64,000 nt of DNA, taken from Caulobacter sp. (GTDB taxonomy: Bacteria; Pseudomonadota; Alphaproteobacteria; Caulobacterales; Caulobacteraceae). The position numbers and the translations under genes are program-made. Below are positions 1-7,454 of this stretch, piece by piece. Numbering within the stretch: position 1 is the stretch's first letter; each line of letters starts with the position of its first letter. The stretch spans positions 124,001 to 188,000 of the forward strand of contig NZ_JAGIBH010000008.1 in NCBI RefSeq assembly GCF_017744445.1, read 5' to 3'. The notes beneath the pieces are model-generated. The model did not search any database and was not told the DNA's origin. It saw nothing but the letters and a program-made list of their open reading frames with translations.

Positions 1-660
1 CGAGCCCTGAAGCTGGATGGTCAGGAACTCGGCGTCGCCGGTGGCCGGGAAGCCGCGCACGAAGACGTTGGCGCCGGCCACGCCGCCCGAGGTCTCGACC
101 CAGACGCCGGGCACCAGCGACAGCAGCTCGGCGCTGCTCTTGGGCGAGGCTTTCAGGATGTCCTGGGCGTTGACGGTGGTGACCGCGAAGCTGGCCGACA
201 GCTTGTCGATGCCGGCGCCGCCGGGCGTACCGACGACGATCACTTCCTCGACTTCGGCCGGCTCTTCGGGGCGGCTTTGTTCTACGGCGGTGGCGGGCGA
301 GGCCGACTGGCCGGCGGCACTGGCGGTGACCAAGAGCGGCCGCTCGCGGATAGCGTAGACGCCGCTGGCGGTCGCCTGAACCACCAGGTTCGAGCCCGAT
401 AGCAGGCGCGAAAGCCCCTCGTCGGCGGTATAGGCGCCCTTCAGCTTGGGAGCCTTCTTGCCGCGCGTCAGGCTCTCGTCGAAGGCCAGCTGCTTGCCCG
501 AGGCGCGGCCGAAGGCGCGCAGGGCGCCGGCCAGGTCCTGGGCCGGAATGTCGAAGGCTTGTTCACGGGCTTGCGCCGAGACCGCGCCCGGCGCGGCCAG
601 GGCCATCAGCACGGCCGCCGAAGCGCCCAGCAGCCAGCGTTGGTCGAAAGACTTGCTCAT
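1..660 (-). CDS. TonB-dependent receptor with N-terminal STN signalling domain (partial, 3' end outside window)
   Basis: Outer-membrane receptor of the FecA/FpvA transducer type. The visible 220 residues start at an ATG (658-660) behind a GGAGGGA ribosome site. They give a signal peptide ending near AVSAQA, then an STN (secretin/TonB short N-terminal) domain at about residues 30-105, a linker, and the start of the plug domain with a TonB-box-like EVEEVIVVG. The STN domain is what such receptors use to touch a FecR-type anti-sigma regulator, and fecR and fecI lie directly upstream on the same strand. The substrate cannot be read from this part; siderophore-type ligands are usual for FecI-linked receptors but carbohydrate ligands are also common in Caulobacter. 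The C-terminal barrel lies beyond base 1. Confidence 0.9.
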   Translation of the reverse strand, partial: MSKSFDQRWLLGASAAVLMALAAPGAVSAQAREQAFDIPAQDLAGALRAFGRASGKQLAFDESLTRGKKAPKLKGAYTADEGLSRLLSGSNLVVQATASGVYAIRERPLLVTASAAGQSASPATAVEQSRPEEPAEVEEVIVVGTPGGAGIDKLSASFAVTTVNAQDILKASPKSSAELLSLVPGVWVETSGGVAGANVFVRGFPATGDAEFLTIQLQGS

Positions 661-717
661 ACGTCCCTCCCTGCGCCGCTTGTTTTGTCTATCGGCGCTT
701 TCGGTAAGTGAGACGCC

Positions 718-1806
718 TCACTCCACCGAGGACTCACCGCCTTCGGTGAAGTTTTTTGGCTGGCGTTGGAAAGCCCGCAGCACGGTCTCGCCGCCCTGCC
801 CGCTCACCGCGCGGACGGGCAGCACGGCGGTGACGCCGTCGATGAAGGCGCGCGTGTCGCCCGAGGTGAAGACGCCGCTGATCCGCAAGGAGGCGACGGC
901 CGGATCGCCGATCCGCAGCTTGTCGCGGGCGTACCGGTTCACGCGTTCGACGGCCAGCGACATGGGCTCGTCCTGGAAGACCAACTGCCCGGTCTCCCAG
1001 GCGCCGGCGCGCAGCGGGTCGGTGGGCGAGACGGAGGCGGCCTCGGAATTGACCTGGGCGACCAGCTCGTGGTCGGGGGTCAACGACTTCTCGGTCGGCG
1101 CGCCGTTGACCCGCAGCAGCGGCGGCGGACGGCCCTTGGCGCCCTCGCCGTCCAGCACGGCCACGTGCCCCTCGTAGAGCACCACCCGCATCTGGTCAGC
1201 GACGCGCTCGACGCTGAAGGTGGTGCCGGTGGCGACCACAAGCTTGCCGCCGGCCGCGACCGAGAACGGCCGCAGCGGATCCTTGGCCACCGCGAACTTG
1301 GCGCGGCCCTGCTCCAGCCACAGGCGGCGACGGTCGCCGTCGTAGCGGACCTTCAGCACGGTGTCGGCGTCCAGCGAGGCGCGCGAGCCGTCGGCCAGCT
1401 CGACGATGCGCCGCTCGCCCTCGGTGGTGCGATAGACGTCCGGCAGGCCGGCGCGCCAGGTCAAAACCCCACCGAGCGCGACGGCGGCGACCACCGCGGC
1501 GGCGGCGCTCCAGATCGCCACGCGCGGACCGGGCTTGCGGCTCCACTGCTTACGCTGAGCGCGGCGCAGGTCGTTCAGCGCCTCGCCGCGCAGGGCGATC
1601 ATGCCGGGCAGCGAGGCCTGCTTGTCCACGGCTCGCCAGGCGGCGACGGCGTCTTCCAGCAGCTCGCGGTGCGTCGGATCGGCGGCGAACCAGGCGTCCA
1701 GGTCAGCTTGCTCGGCGGGCGAGAGGTCGCCTTCCGACAGGCGCACGCACCATTCGGCGGCGGCGTCCGCGGCGAGGTCCAGCTTGTCGTCCATCGCCTC
1801 GCTCAT
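718..1806 (-). CDS. FecR-family anti-sigma/sigma-regulator membrane protein
   Basis: A 362-residue inner-membrane regulator. A DUF4880-type N-terminal domain (about 12-55, with the WxxxxPxHRELL pattern) should hold the sigma factor. One membrane segment at about 96-118 follows, then a periplasmic FecR domain (about 125-220) and a C-terminal part (about 275-345) that in this family contacts the receptor STN domain. The start ATG overlaps the stop of the sigma gene by four bases, indicating translational coupling, and the receptor follows 57 bases downstream. The three genes form a complete cell-surface signalling relay. The fit to the family is clear; the signal is unknown. Confidence 0.92.
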   Translation of the reverse strand: MSEAMDDKLDLAADAAAEWCVRLSEGDLSPAEQADLDAWFAADPTHRELLEDAVAAWRAVDKQASLPGMIALRGEALNDLRRAQRKQWSRKPGPRVAIWSAAAAVVAAVALGGVLTWRAGLPDVYRTTEGERRIVELADGSRASLDADTVLKVRYDGDRRRLWLEQGRAKFAVAKDPLRPFSVAAGGKLVVATGTTFSVERVADQMRVVLYEGHVAVLDGEGAKGRPPPLLRVNGAPTEKSLTPDHELVAQVNSEAASVSPTDPLRAGAWETGQLVFQDEPMSLAVERVNRYARDKLRIGDPAVASLRISGVFTSGDTRAFIDGVTAVLPVRAVSGQGGETVLRAFQRQPKNFTEGGESSVE

Positions 1807-2312
1807 GGGTTCGCCCTCAGGCGTCGCGTCAAATGGCCCATGGCCTTGAGGATGTGTTTCTGCACGCCGCTGGTGGTCATGCCGTAGAGGGTGGCGAGCT
1901 CAGCCTGCTTCATGCCTTCCAGACGATACAGCAGGAAGATGGCCCGCGTCCGCTCGGGCAGCTCGCGCAGGGCGCGGGAGACTTCGCCCAGGTCCTCGCG
2001 GCCTTGCAGGATGCGGGCGGGATCGATCGGCTCCAGGTCGACCGGGTCGCCGGCCGCCATGGCGGCGCGGTAGCCGGCCCGCACCCGCTCACGCCGATGG
2101 CGGTCGCGCAGCAGGTTGGCGGCCATCTGGAAGACGTAGGCGTCGGGGTTCTGCATGGCCGGGTCTTCCGCCCGCGCCAGCTTGGCGAACAGCTCCTGGG
2201 TCATGTCCTCGGCGTCGCTGTGGGTGGCGGCGCGGCGCATGAAAAAGGCCATCAGCGCTGGCCTGTAGCGCCGATCCAACCCTCGAAGATCGTGTGGCGT
2301 CGCCTGCCCCAC
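1803..2312 (-). CDS. FecI-family ECF RNA polymerase sigma factor
   Basis: A 169-residue ECF sigma factor. Region 2 (about residues 10-85) shows the DAEDMTQELF signature and region 4 (about 110-160) the helix-turn-helix LATLYGMTTSGVQKHILKAM. I take the GTG at 2310-2312 because a GAGGTG ribosome site lies just upstream. It should direct transcription of the downstream receptor when the FecR partner is triggered. The gene overlaps fecR by ATGA. A perfect 9-bp inverted repeat lies immediately upstream (2321-2345). Confidence 0.93.
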   Translation of the reverse strand: MGQATPHDLRGLDRRYRPALMAFFMRRAATHSDAEDMTQELFAKLARAEDPAMQNPDAYVFQMAANLLRDRHRRERVRAGYRAAMAAGDPVDLEPIDPARILQGREDLGEVSRALRELPERTRAIFLLYRLEGMKQAELATLYGMTTSGVQKHILKAMGHLTRRLRANP

Positions 2313-2320
2313 GGTTCACC

Positions 2321-2345
2321 TCATGACTGCTCTCGACAGTCATGA
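2321..2345 (-). promoter_or_regulatory. 9-bp perfect inverted repeat upstream of the FecI-type sigma gene
   Basis: TCATGACTG, a 7-base spacer, then CAGTCATGA. It ends 9 bases before the GTG start, so it is either a repressor operator over the promoter or a hairpin in the mRNA leader. No protein partner can be assigned from sequence. Confidence 0.5.
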
Positions 2346-2368
2346 CGCACATCGCCCCCTGACGCACA

Positions 2369-2399
2369 CCGGCCCCGCGAAGATTTTTCGCAGGGCCGG
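2369..2399. terminator. Strong hairpin between the hmp transcription unit and the fecI promoter region
   Basis: A 13-position stem with one mismatch (CCGGCCC and GCGAA arms, 5-base loop) lies 28 bases after the stop of the small membrane-protein gene. There is only a TTT on the + side and no T-run on the - side, so it may be a weak terminator or an mRNA-stabilising end. Confidence 0.4.
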
Positions 2400-2427
2400 C
2401 TTTCTGAGCGCCTGGCTGGGAGAGGGA

Positions 2428-2871
2428 TCAGGCGCTCAGTCGAACGATGATGCCGATGCCCAGGGCCGCAACGGCCACGGCGACGGGGATGGTCAGGATC
2501 TGAGCCAGGGCGCTGGCGCCGCTGACATGGCCGGTCCAGGTCGACAGGCCCCGCTCCAGGAAGTCGGCGAGGTCGGGGCGCCCCTCTTCACTCTTCAAGC
2601 CGCCTTTCGGTTCGACCTTCAGGAACACCCACGGCACGCCCAGGTACATGGCCAGATACGCCGCGCAGACCCCCAGGTTGAACAGGACGTCGCCCTGCCC
2701 CAGGAAGACCACGCCGAACGCGACCAGAATCGAGGCGTACGAGGCCACGATCATCCAGCCCACCGCCTTGGGCAGGTCGGCGGCGGCCTCGCCGAAGCGG
2801 GGCGCGATAACCGGAGGACCTTCATAAGGCTCAACGCCGGTGACGAAGACGGTGTAAGGCGCGTGTTCCAT
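2428..2871 (-). CDS. Small membrane protein downstream of hmp, unknown function
   Basis: A 147-residue protein with three likely membrane segments (around AVGWMIVASYASILVAFG, VLFNLGVCAAYLAMYLG and ALAQILTIPVAVAVAALG) and a soluble N-terminus starting MEHAPYTVFVTG. I chose the ATG at 2871 because AGGAG sits 8 bases upstream; a TTG six codons earlier has no site of its own. It starts 22 bases after the hmp stop on the same strand, so it is probably co-transcribed and under NsrR control. I do not recognise the family. Confidence 0.8.
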   Translation of the reverse strand: MEHAPYTVFVTGVEPYEGPPVIAPRFGEAAADLPKAVGWMIVASYASILVAFGVVFLGQGDVLFNLGVCAAYLAMYLGVPWVFLKVEPKGGLKSEEGRPDLADFLERGLSTWTGHVSGASALAQILTIPVAVAVAALGIGIIVRLSA

Positions 2872-2892
2872 GATGCGAGCTCCTTTCAAGCT

Positions 2893-4098
2893 CTACGCTG
2901 CGAGAAGTTCGTCGGCGGGGCCGAAGAACTCGTAGTGGATGCGGTCCGACGGCACCCCGGCCTGGGCCAGGCCCTGCACCAAAATCCGCAGGAAGGGCTT
3001 GGGCCCGCAAAGGTAGAAGTCGGCCGTGTCGAACGGCGTCTGGGCCTTGAGCCAAGCGATCGAAACGAAGCCCTCGACATCGTGGCTTTGCCCCAGCACG
3101 TCGCCGGCCGTCGGCTCGCTGTAGAAGGTCGAGACCCGCGTGCCGCCATGCGCGGCGGCCAGGGCCTTCACATGGCCGGCCATGGCGTGGACGTCGCCGT
3201 TCAGCGCGCCGTGGACGAAGTGGGCCTCCAGCTCCGGATGCTCGGCGGCGATGGTCTCCAGCATGGCCACCATCGGGGTCATGCCGACGCCGCCGCTCAG
3301 CAGCACCACGGGACGTTCGGCGGGCTTGAGGTGGAAATCACCGGCCGGCGGGGTGGCCATCAGGACGTCGCCGACCTGGATGGCGTCATGCAGGTGACCC
3401 GAGGCCACGCCGTGCGTCTCGCGCTTGACCGAGATGCGATAGGTCTCGCCATTGGCGGCCTGGCTGATCGAGTAGTTGCGCTTGACGCCCTTCTGAACCG
3501 CCGTGTCGAAGGCGAAGGTCAGGAACTGGCCGGGCTTGTGGGCCACCACCTTGCCGCCGTCCTGGGGCCGCAGCACGAACGAGGTGATCACCGCGCTCTC
3601 GCGGACCTTGCTCTCGACCACGAAGGCCCGCCAGCCGCTCCAGCCGCCCTCCTGGGCCTCCACGCTCTGGCGAATGTCGGTTTCCCGGCCCTGCAGGATG
3701 ACGGCCAGGAACCAGTAGGCCTCGCCCCAGGCTTCCAGGATCTCGTCGGTGGCGACCTCGCCCAGGACTTCCTTGATGGCCTCGAGCAGCGCCGTGGCGA
3801 CGTAGGGATAGTGCTCGGGCAGGATGTGATAGCCGACGTGCTTCTGGGCCATGCGCTCCACGAGTTCGCCCAGCGCGCCGAGGTTATCGATGTTGCGGGC
3901 ATAGGCCAGGATGCCGCCGGCCAGCGCCTTCACCTGCGCGCCCGACTCCTGGTTGGCCTGGTTGAACAGGGCCCGGATGTGGTCAGTCTCGAACAGGCGC
4001 TTGTACATCGCGCCGGTGATCGTCGCGCCATGTTCCGTCAAGGCCGGAACCGTGGCCTTGACCAGGGCGATCGTCTTGCCGCTCAGCGGGGTCGTCAT
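2893..4098 (-). CDS. hmp: Flavohaemoglobin, nitric oxide dioxygenase
   Basis: A 401-residue cytosolic enzyme that converts NO and O2 to nitrate using NAD(P)H. Domains in order: globin (about 1-140, proximal-histidine region KHVGYHILPEHY), FAD-binding ferredoxin-reductase domain (about 150-260, RNYSIS motif for FAD), and NAD-binding domain (about 265-395, GGVGMTPM and the terminal YEFFGP). Length and order match E. coli Hmp. The divergent gene is an NsrR-type repressor, and an NsrR-like operator overlaps the likely -10 element, so induction by NO is expected. Confidence 0.96.
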   Translation of the reverse strand: MTTPLSGKTIALVKATVPALTEHGATITGAMYKRLFETDHIRALFNQANQESGAQVKALAGGILAYARNIDNLGALGELVERMAQKHVGYHILPEHYPYVATALLEAIKEVLGEVATDEILEAWGEAYWFLAVILQGRETDIRQSVEAQEGGWSGWRAFVVESKVRESAVITSFVLRPQDGGKVVAHKPGQFLTFAFDTAVQKGVKRNYSISQAANGETYRISVKRETHGVASGHLHDAIQVGDVLMATPPAGDFHLKPAERPVVLLSGGVGMTPMVAMLETIAAEHPELEAHFVHGALNGDVHAMAGHVKALAAAHGGTRVSTFYSEPTAGDVLGQSHDVEGFVSIAWLKAQTPFDTADFYLCGPKPFLRILVQGLAQAGVPSDRIHYEFFGPADELLAA

Positions 4099-4117
4099 CG
4101 GGGTTGCTCTCGGTTAT

Positions 4118-4140
4118 AATATGCAGACAAAATGCATCTA
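4118..4140. promoter_or_regulatory. NsrR-like operator overlapping the hmp promoter
   Basis: The 23 bases have the 11-1-11 layout of NsrR sites. The right half, read on the minus strand, is TAGATGCATTT, a close match to the known AAGATGCATTT half-site; the left half keeps ATATGCA. On the minus strand TATTAT in the left half looks like the hmp -10 element, about 20 bases before the ATG. Confidence 0.65.
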
Positions 4141-4166
4141 TACCCACGCCAGAGCTGGAACAAGAA

Positions 4167-4189
4167 AAGATGCTCCTTAAGTACCTGTT
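4167..4189. promoter_or_regulatory. Second, weaker NsrR-like half-site region before nsrR
   Basis: AAGATGC begins at 4167, identical to the core of the NsrR half-site; the opposite half is degenerate. It lies between the first operator and nsrR, consistent with autoregulation, but only one half is convincing. Confidence 0.35.
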
Positions 4190-4239
4190 TTAGCCGACCC
4201 GCTCGACGCGGCCGGAACGGACCTGTAAGCGACACCCAG

Positions 4240-4662
4240 ATGCGCCTGACCCGCTACACCGACTATGCGATCCGCGTGCTGATGCACCTGGCCGCGCACG
4301 ACGACCAGACGGTCTCGATCCAGGAGATCGCCCGCGCCTACGACATCTCCAAGGACCACCTGATGAAGGTGGTGCAGCAGCTGTCAAAGGCCGGCTTCGT
4401 GGCCGCCCAGCGCGGACGCGGCGGCGGTCTGAGGCTGGGTCGTCCGGCCTCGGCGATCCGCATCGGCGACGTGGTGCGCCAGACCGAGGACGGCTTCCAG
4501 CTGGTCGACTGCGGCAGCTGCAAGGTCGCCCCTGTCTGCGGCCTGCCCCGCGCCCTGAACCAGGCCACCGCCGCCTTCCTGGCCGTGCTGGACGCCCAGA
4601 CCCTGGAGCAGATTCTGGCCGACAAGACCGGCGCGCGACGGCTGCTGGCGTTGGCGGACTAG
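4240..4662 (+). CDS. nsrR: Rrf2-family NO-sensing repressor NsrR
   Basis: A 140-residue Rrf2 regulator starting [18 protein letters not shown]. The winged helix (about 1-60) contains [24 protein letters not shown]. Three cysteines in [10 protein letters not shown] (about residues 89-98) are placed to bind an iron-sulfur cluster; the spacing C-x2-C-x5-C is tighter than the C-x4-C-x5-C I remember for E. coli NsrR. I chose ATG 4240 because upstream in-frame codons run through the operator. It is divergent from hmp, and its stop overlaps the arsH stop by four bases. Confidence 0.88.
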   Translation: MRLTRYTDYAIRVLMHLAAHDDQTVSIQEIARAYDISKDHLMKVVQQLSKAGFVAAQRGRGGGLRLGRPASAIRIGDVVRQTEDGFQLVDCGSCKVAPVCGLPRALNQATAAFLAVLDAQTLEQILADKTGARRLLALAD

Positions 4663-5387
4663 GTCGTTTCGTGCCGCATGGCCTCGGCGGCCAGGGCGAC
4701 ATGCTCGGGGATCCGCCCGCTGGCCTTCCGCTCGCTGTAGCGGTCGACTAGATAGTCGGCCCGGTCGCGGGTCAGCAGGGTGAACTTGACCAGCTCCTCC
4801 ATCACATCGACGACCCGCTCGTAGTAGCTGGACGGCTTCATGCGATCGGTCTCGTCGAACTCCTTGTAGGCCATGGCCACCGACGACTGGTTGGGGATGG
4901 TGATCATCCGCATCCAGCGGCCCAGCAGGCGCAGGGTGTTGACCGCGTTGAACGACTGCGAGCCGCCGCTGACCTGCATGACCGCCAGAGTCTTGCCCTG
5001 GGTCGGCCGGACGCTGCCGATCTCCAGCGGGATCCAGTCGATCTGGGCCTTCATGATCCCGCTGATCGCGCCGTGCCGCTCGGGGCTGCACCAGACCTGC
5101 CCCTCCGACCACTGCGACAGCGCCCGCAGTTCCTGGACCTTCGGGTGATCGGGGCCTGTGGCGTCGGGCAGCGGCAGGTCGCGAGGGTCGAAGATCCGTG
5201 TCTCGCAGCCCAGGGCCTGGAGGATGCGGGCCGCCTCCTCGACCAGCAGCCGGCTGAACGAGCGCGCCCGCAGCGAGCCGTACAGCAGCAGGATACGCGG
5301 CGGATGCGTCGCCGGCGCCGCCACCGCCAGCCGGCCTTGATCGACCTGGGCCAGGAACTGCGGCTCGAGAGCGGGAAACTCGGTCAC
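4659..5387 (-). CDS. arsH: ArsH, NADPH-dependent FMN organoarsenical oxidase
   Basis: A 242-residue flavodoxin-fold protein. The FMN phosphate loop [16 protein letters not shown] (about residues 34-49), the [20 protein letters not shown] segment and the C-terminal YSERK region are typical of ArsH, which oxidises trivalent organoarsenicals. I use the GTG at 5387 because GGAG lies six bases upstream. It is divergent from arsR across a 55-bp region holding a palindrome. Its stop overlaps that of nsrR. Confidence 0.93.
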   Translation of the reverse strand: MTEFPALEPQFLAQVDQGRLAVAAPATHPPRILLLYGSLRARSFSRLLVEEAARILQALGCETRIFDPRDLPLPDATGPDHPKVQELRALSQWSEGQVWCSPERHGAISGIMKAQIDWIPLEIGSVRPTQGKTLAVMQVSGGSQSFNAVNTLRLLGRWMRMITIPNQSSVAMAYKEFDETDRMKPSSYYERVVDVMEELVKFTLLTRDRADYLVDRYSERKASGRIPEHVALAAEAMRHETT

Positions 5388-5416
5388 GGGCGACTCCAAA
5401 CTGCGTCATTGAACTG

Positions 5417-5429
5417 TCGAATAATTCGA
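5417..5429. promoter_or_regulatory. Palindrome in the arsH-arsR intergenic region, probable ArsR operator
   Basis: TCGAA, 3 bases, TTCGA: a perfect inverted repeat centred between the two divergent starts, in an AT-rich stretch that must hold both promoters. ArsR repressors bind short dyads in this position; the assignment is inference. Confidence 0.55.
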
Positions 5430-5442
5430 TCATATTGGAAAT

Positions 5443-5787
5443 ATGGAATCAAAGTCCGCTGTCAACATGCTCTCCGCCCTGGGCCACGAGGGTCGCCTGG
5501 CGATCTTCCGCCTGCTGGTGAAGGCCGGCCCGGTCGGGATCGCCGCCGGCGACATCGCCCGGACGCTGGAGGTGCTGCCCAACAGCCTGTCGGCCAACCT
5601 TAATGTCCTCTCGCACGCCGACCTGATCACCTCCCGACGCGAGGGGCGGTCGATCATCTATTCGGCGGACTTCAGCGCCATGAGCGGCCTGCTGGGCTTC
5701 CTGATGGAGGACTGCTGCCACGGCGCGCCGCAGATCTGCGCTCCGCTAGGCGCGATCGTCGCCAAGGCCGAGGCCTGCTGCCCGTGA
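5443..5787 (+). CDS. arsR: ArsR-family As(III)-responsive repressor
   Basis: A 114-residue winged-helix repressor (helix-turn-helix about 35-65, with LPNSLSANLNVLSHADLI and the wing REGRSIIYS). The inducer site is not the classical CVCDL in the recognition region. The cysteines are instead near the C-terminus: C91, C92, C99, and C112-C113. This resembles the CC-x5-C site known from Acidithiobacillus ferrooxidans ArsR (here CC-x6-C). First gene of an arsR-aqpS-arsC operon; its TGA overlaps the aqpS start by four bases. Confidence 0.93.
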   Translation: MESKSAVNMLSALGHEGRLAIFRLLVKAGPVGIAAGDIARTLEVLPNSLSANLNVLSHADLITSRREGRSIIYSADFSAMSGLLGFLMEDCCHGAPQICAPLGAIVAKAEACCP

Positions 5788-6451
5788 ACGCCACGCTCAG
5801 CCGCCGCCTCGCCGCCGAGGCCCTGGGCACGGCCCTGCTGCTGGCCGTGGTGGTCGGCTCGGGCGTCATGGGCCAGGCCCTGGCGCCGGATCAGGACGCT
5901 CTGGCCCTGCTGGGCAATACCCTGGCCACCGGCGCGGCGCTGGTGGTGCTGATCACCATCTTTGGCCCCAGCAGCGGGGCGCATTTCAACCCGGCGGTCT
6001 CGACGGTCATGGCCCTGCGCGGCCAGATGGCCCCCAAGCACGCCATCCTCTACGCCGGCGCCCAGGTCGTCGGCGCGCTGGCCGGCGTCGTCCTCGCTCA
6101 CGCATGTTCGGCCGGGCGATCGTGCAGGTCTCGACCCACGCCCGCGACGGCGCCCCCCAGGTGCTGTCCGAGGCGGTCGCCACCTTCGGGCTGATCGTCA
6201 CCATCCTGGGCGCCTCGCGGGTCAAGCCGGAAGCGACGCCCGTCTGCGTCGGGCTTTACATCACCGCCGCCTACTGGTTCACCGCCTCGACCTCGTTCGC
6301 GAATCCGGCGGTGACCCTGGCGCGCGGCCTGACCGACACCTTTTCGGGCATAGCGCCCGCCTCGATCCCGGGCTTTCTCCTGGGACAGGTCGTCGGCGCC
6401 GCCCTGGCGCTCGCCGTGTTCGACTGGATGTTCAAGCAGGAACCCGCATGA
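5784..6451 (+). pseudogene. aqpS: AqpS-like aquaglyceroporin (MIP family), frameshifted
   Basis: The channel is split between two frames. Frame one (5784-6194) encodes the first half, with the first NPA motif in SGAHFNPAVSTVMAL, and is collinear to about GVVLAH. Frame two (open from ATG 6104 to 6451) carries the second half with FANPAVTLARG and the last membrane helix. The junction CACGCATGTTC near 6099-6109 reads correctly as His-Ala-Met-Phe if one base is restored after GC, so one base is missing. In the same gene order in Sinorhizobium meliloti, AqpS exports arsenite. Either the gene is broken or the base was lost in sequencing. The TGA overlaps the arsC start, so operon structure is intact. 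Confidence 0.85.
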
Positions 6452-6867
6452 CGACCTCTTCCAAGAATGGCTTCCCCGTCACCATCTTCCACAACCCCAA
6501 GTGCGGCACCTCGCGCAACGTCGTGGCCATGGTCGAGGCGGCCGGCTACACGCCGACCGTCGTCGAGTATCTGAAAGCCGGCTGGACCCGCGAGCAGCTG
6601 CTGAGCCTGTCGGCCCGCTCGGGCCTGTCCGTGCGAGACCTGATGCGCGAGAAGGGCACGCCGGCCGAGGAACTGGGCCTGCTGGCCGACGGCGTCTCGG
6701 ACGAGACGATCCTGGCGGCGATGGTCGAGCACCCGATCCTGGTCAACCGCCCGATCGTCGAGACCCCGAAAGGCGTCGCCTTGGCTCGCCCCTCCGAGAC
6801 GGTCTACGCCCTGCTCGAAAACACCCCGGAATCCTTCACCAAGGAAGACGGCGAGATCGTCCGATAG
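6448..6867 (+). CDS. arsC: Arsenate reductase, glutaredoxin-coupled
   Basis: A 139-residue ArsC of the glutaredoxin-dependent family, which reduces arsenate to arsenite in the cytoplasm. The catalytic cysteine is C19 in FHNPKCGTSRN. The arginine-bearing ILVNRPIVETPKG segment that helps hold the oxyanion is near residue 95. It starts at ATG 6448, overlapping the channel stop by four bases. Its product would normally leave through the adjacent channel, which is disrupted here. Confidence 0.95.
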   Translation: MTTSSKNGFPVTIFHNPKCGTSRNVVAMVEAAGYTPTVVEYLKAGWTREQLLSLSARSGLSVRDLMREKGTPAEELGLLADGVSDETILAAMVEHPILVNRPIVETPKGVALARPSETVYALLENTPESFTKEDGEIVR

Positions 6868-6875
6868 GAGGCCGT

Positions 6876-7250
6876 CTACGCCACGTCGTGGAACACGGCC
6901 TCGATGTTGTGGCCATCCGGATCCAGGACGAAAGCGCCGTAGTAGCCCGCATGATAGTGCGGCCGCAGACCAGGCCCGCCGTTGTCGACGCCGCCCGCCA
7001 GCAGGCCTTCCTGATGGAACAGGTCGACGGCCTCCCGGCTGGCCGCGCGGATCGCGATGTGCAGCTTGCCCGACGTCGGATCGTGCTCGGCGATCCAGAA
7101 CCAGGGACGCTTGTCGCCGTAACCTGTGGCCTTGGCGGGACCGCTTTCGTCGTCGAACAACCGTTGAATACCTAAAGGCGCGAAGGCGCGGTCATAGAAA
7201 CGAACCGACCGATCGAAATCCGATACGCCGAAGGTGATATGGTCCAGCAT
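6876..7250 (-). CDS. VOC (glyoxalase/dioxygenase) superfamily protein
   Basis: A 124-residue single-module vicinal-oxygen-chelate protein: MLDHITFGVSDFDRSVRFYDRAF at the N-terminus and GAFVLDPDGHNIEAVFH at the C-terminus, with metal-ligand candidates His4, His68 (KLHIAI) and Glu near residue 118. I use the ATG at 7250, preceded by GGAG; longer in-frame versions add an arginine-rich stretch unlike the family. The substrate is unknown. It converges on arsC with a 8-base gap and is probably unrelated to the arsenic operon, although VOC proteins do occur as organoarsenical lyases. Confidence 0.85.
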   Translation of the reverse strand: MLDHITFGVSDFDRSVRFYDRAFAPLGIQRLFDDESGPAKATGYGDKRPWFWIAEHDPTSGKLHIAIRAASREAVDLFHQEGLLAGGVDNGGPGLRPHYHAGYYGAFVLDPDGHNIEAVFHDVA

Positions 7251-7364
7251 CGCCGCGCTCCGACCTGCATGGGAAAACCTTAGCCGGCCCAGACGCATCC
7301 GCAACCGCCTTGCTGCCCCTTGCCCGCCGGCGCTGAGCGCTTGATCATCCGCCTACGGAATGCG

Positions 7365-7380
7365 TGTCGTAAAACTGTCG
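7365..7380 (+). promoter_or_regulatory. Pho box upstream of pstS
   Basis: TGTCGTAAAACTGTCG: two TGTC half-sites 11 bases apart with an A-rich centre, the standard PhoB site layout. It lies 75-90 bases before the pstS ATG. A further CGTGACAAAA follows at 7386, perhaps a third degenerate repeat. Confidence 0.8.
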
Positions 7381-7454
7381 CGCAACCGTGACAAAAGCCC
7401 CTGCATTGCTCCGGCACGTTCTCCGCGTCCCCGGATCACTCAGGATTTGACGAC

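Noticed and set aside
2323-4119. Long + strand frame opposite hmp and the small membrane gene
   Set aside because: Antisense of clearly identified genes, with Gly/His/Asp-rich composition.
6104-6451. Second half of aqpS as an independent gene starting at ATG 6104
   Set aside because: It begins mid-channel with the second NPA repeat and continues the first half exactly if one base is restored.
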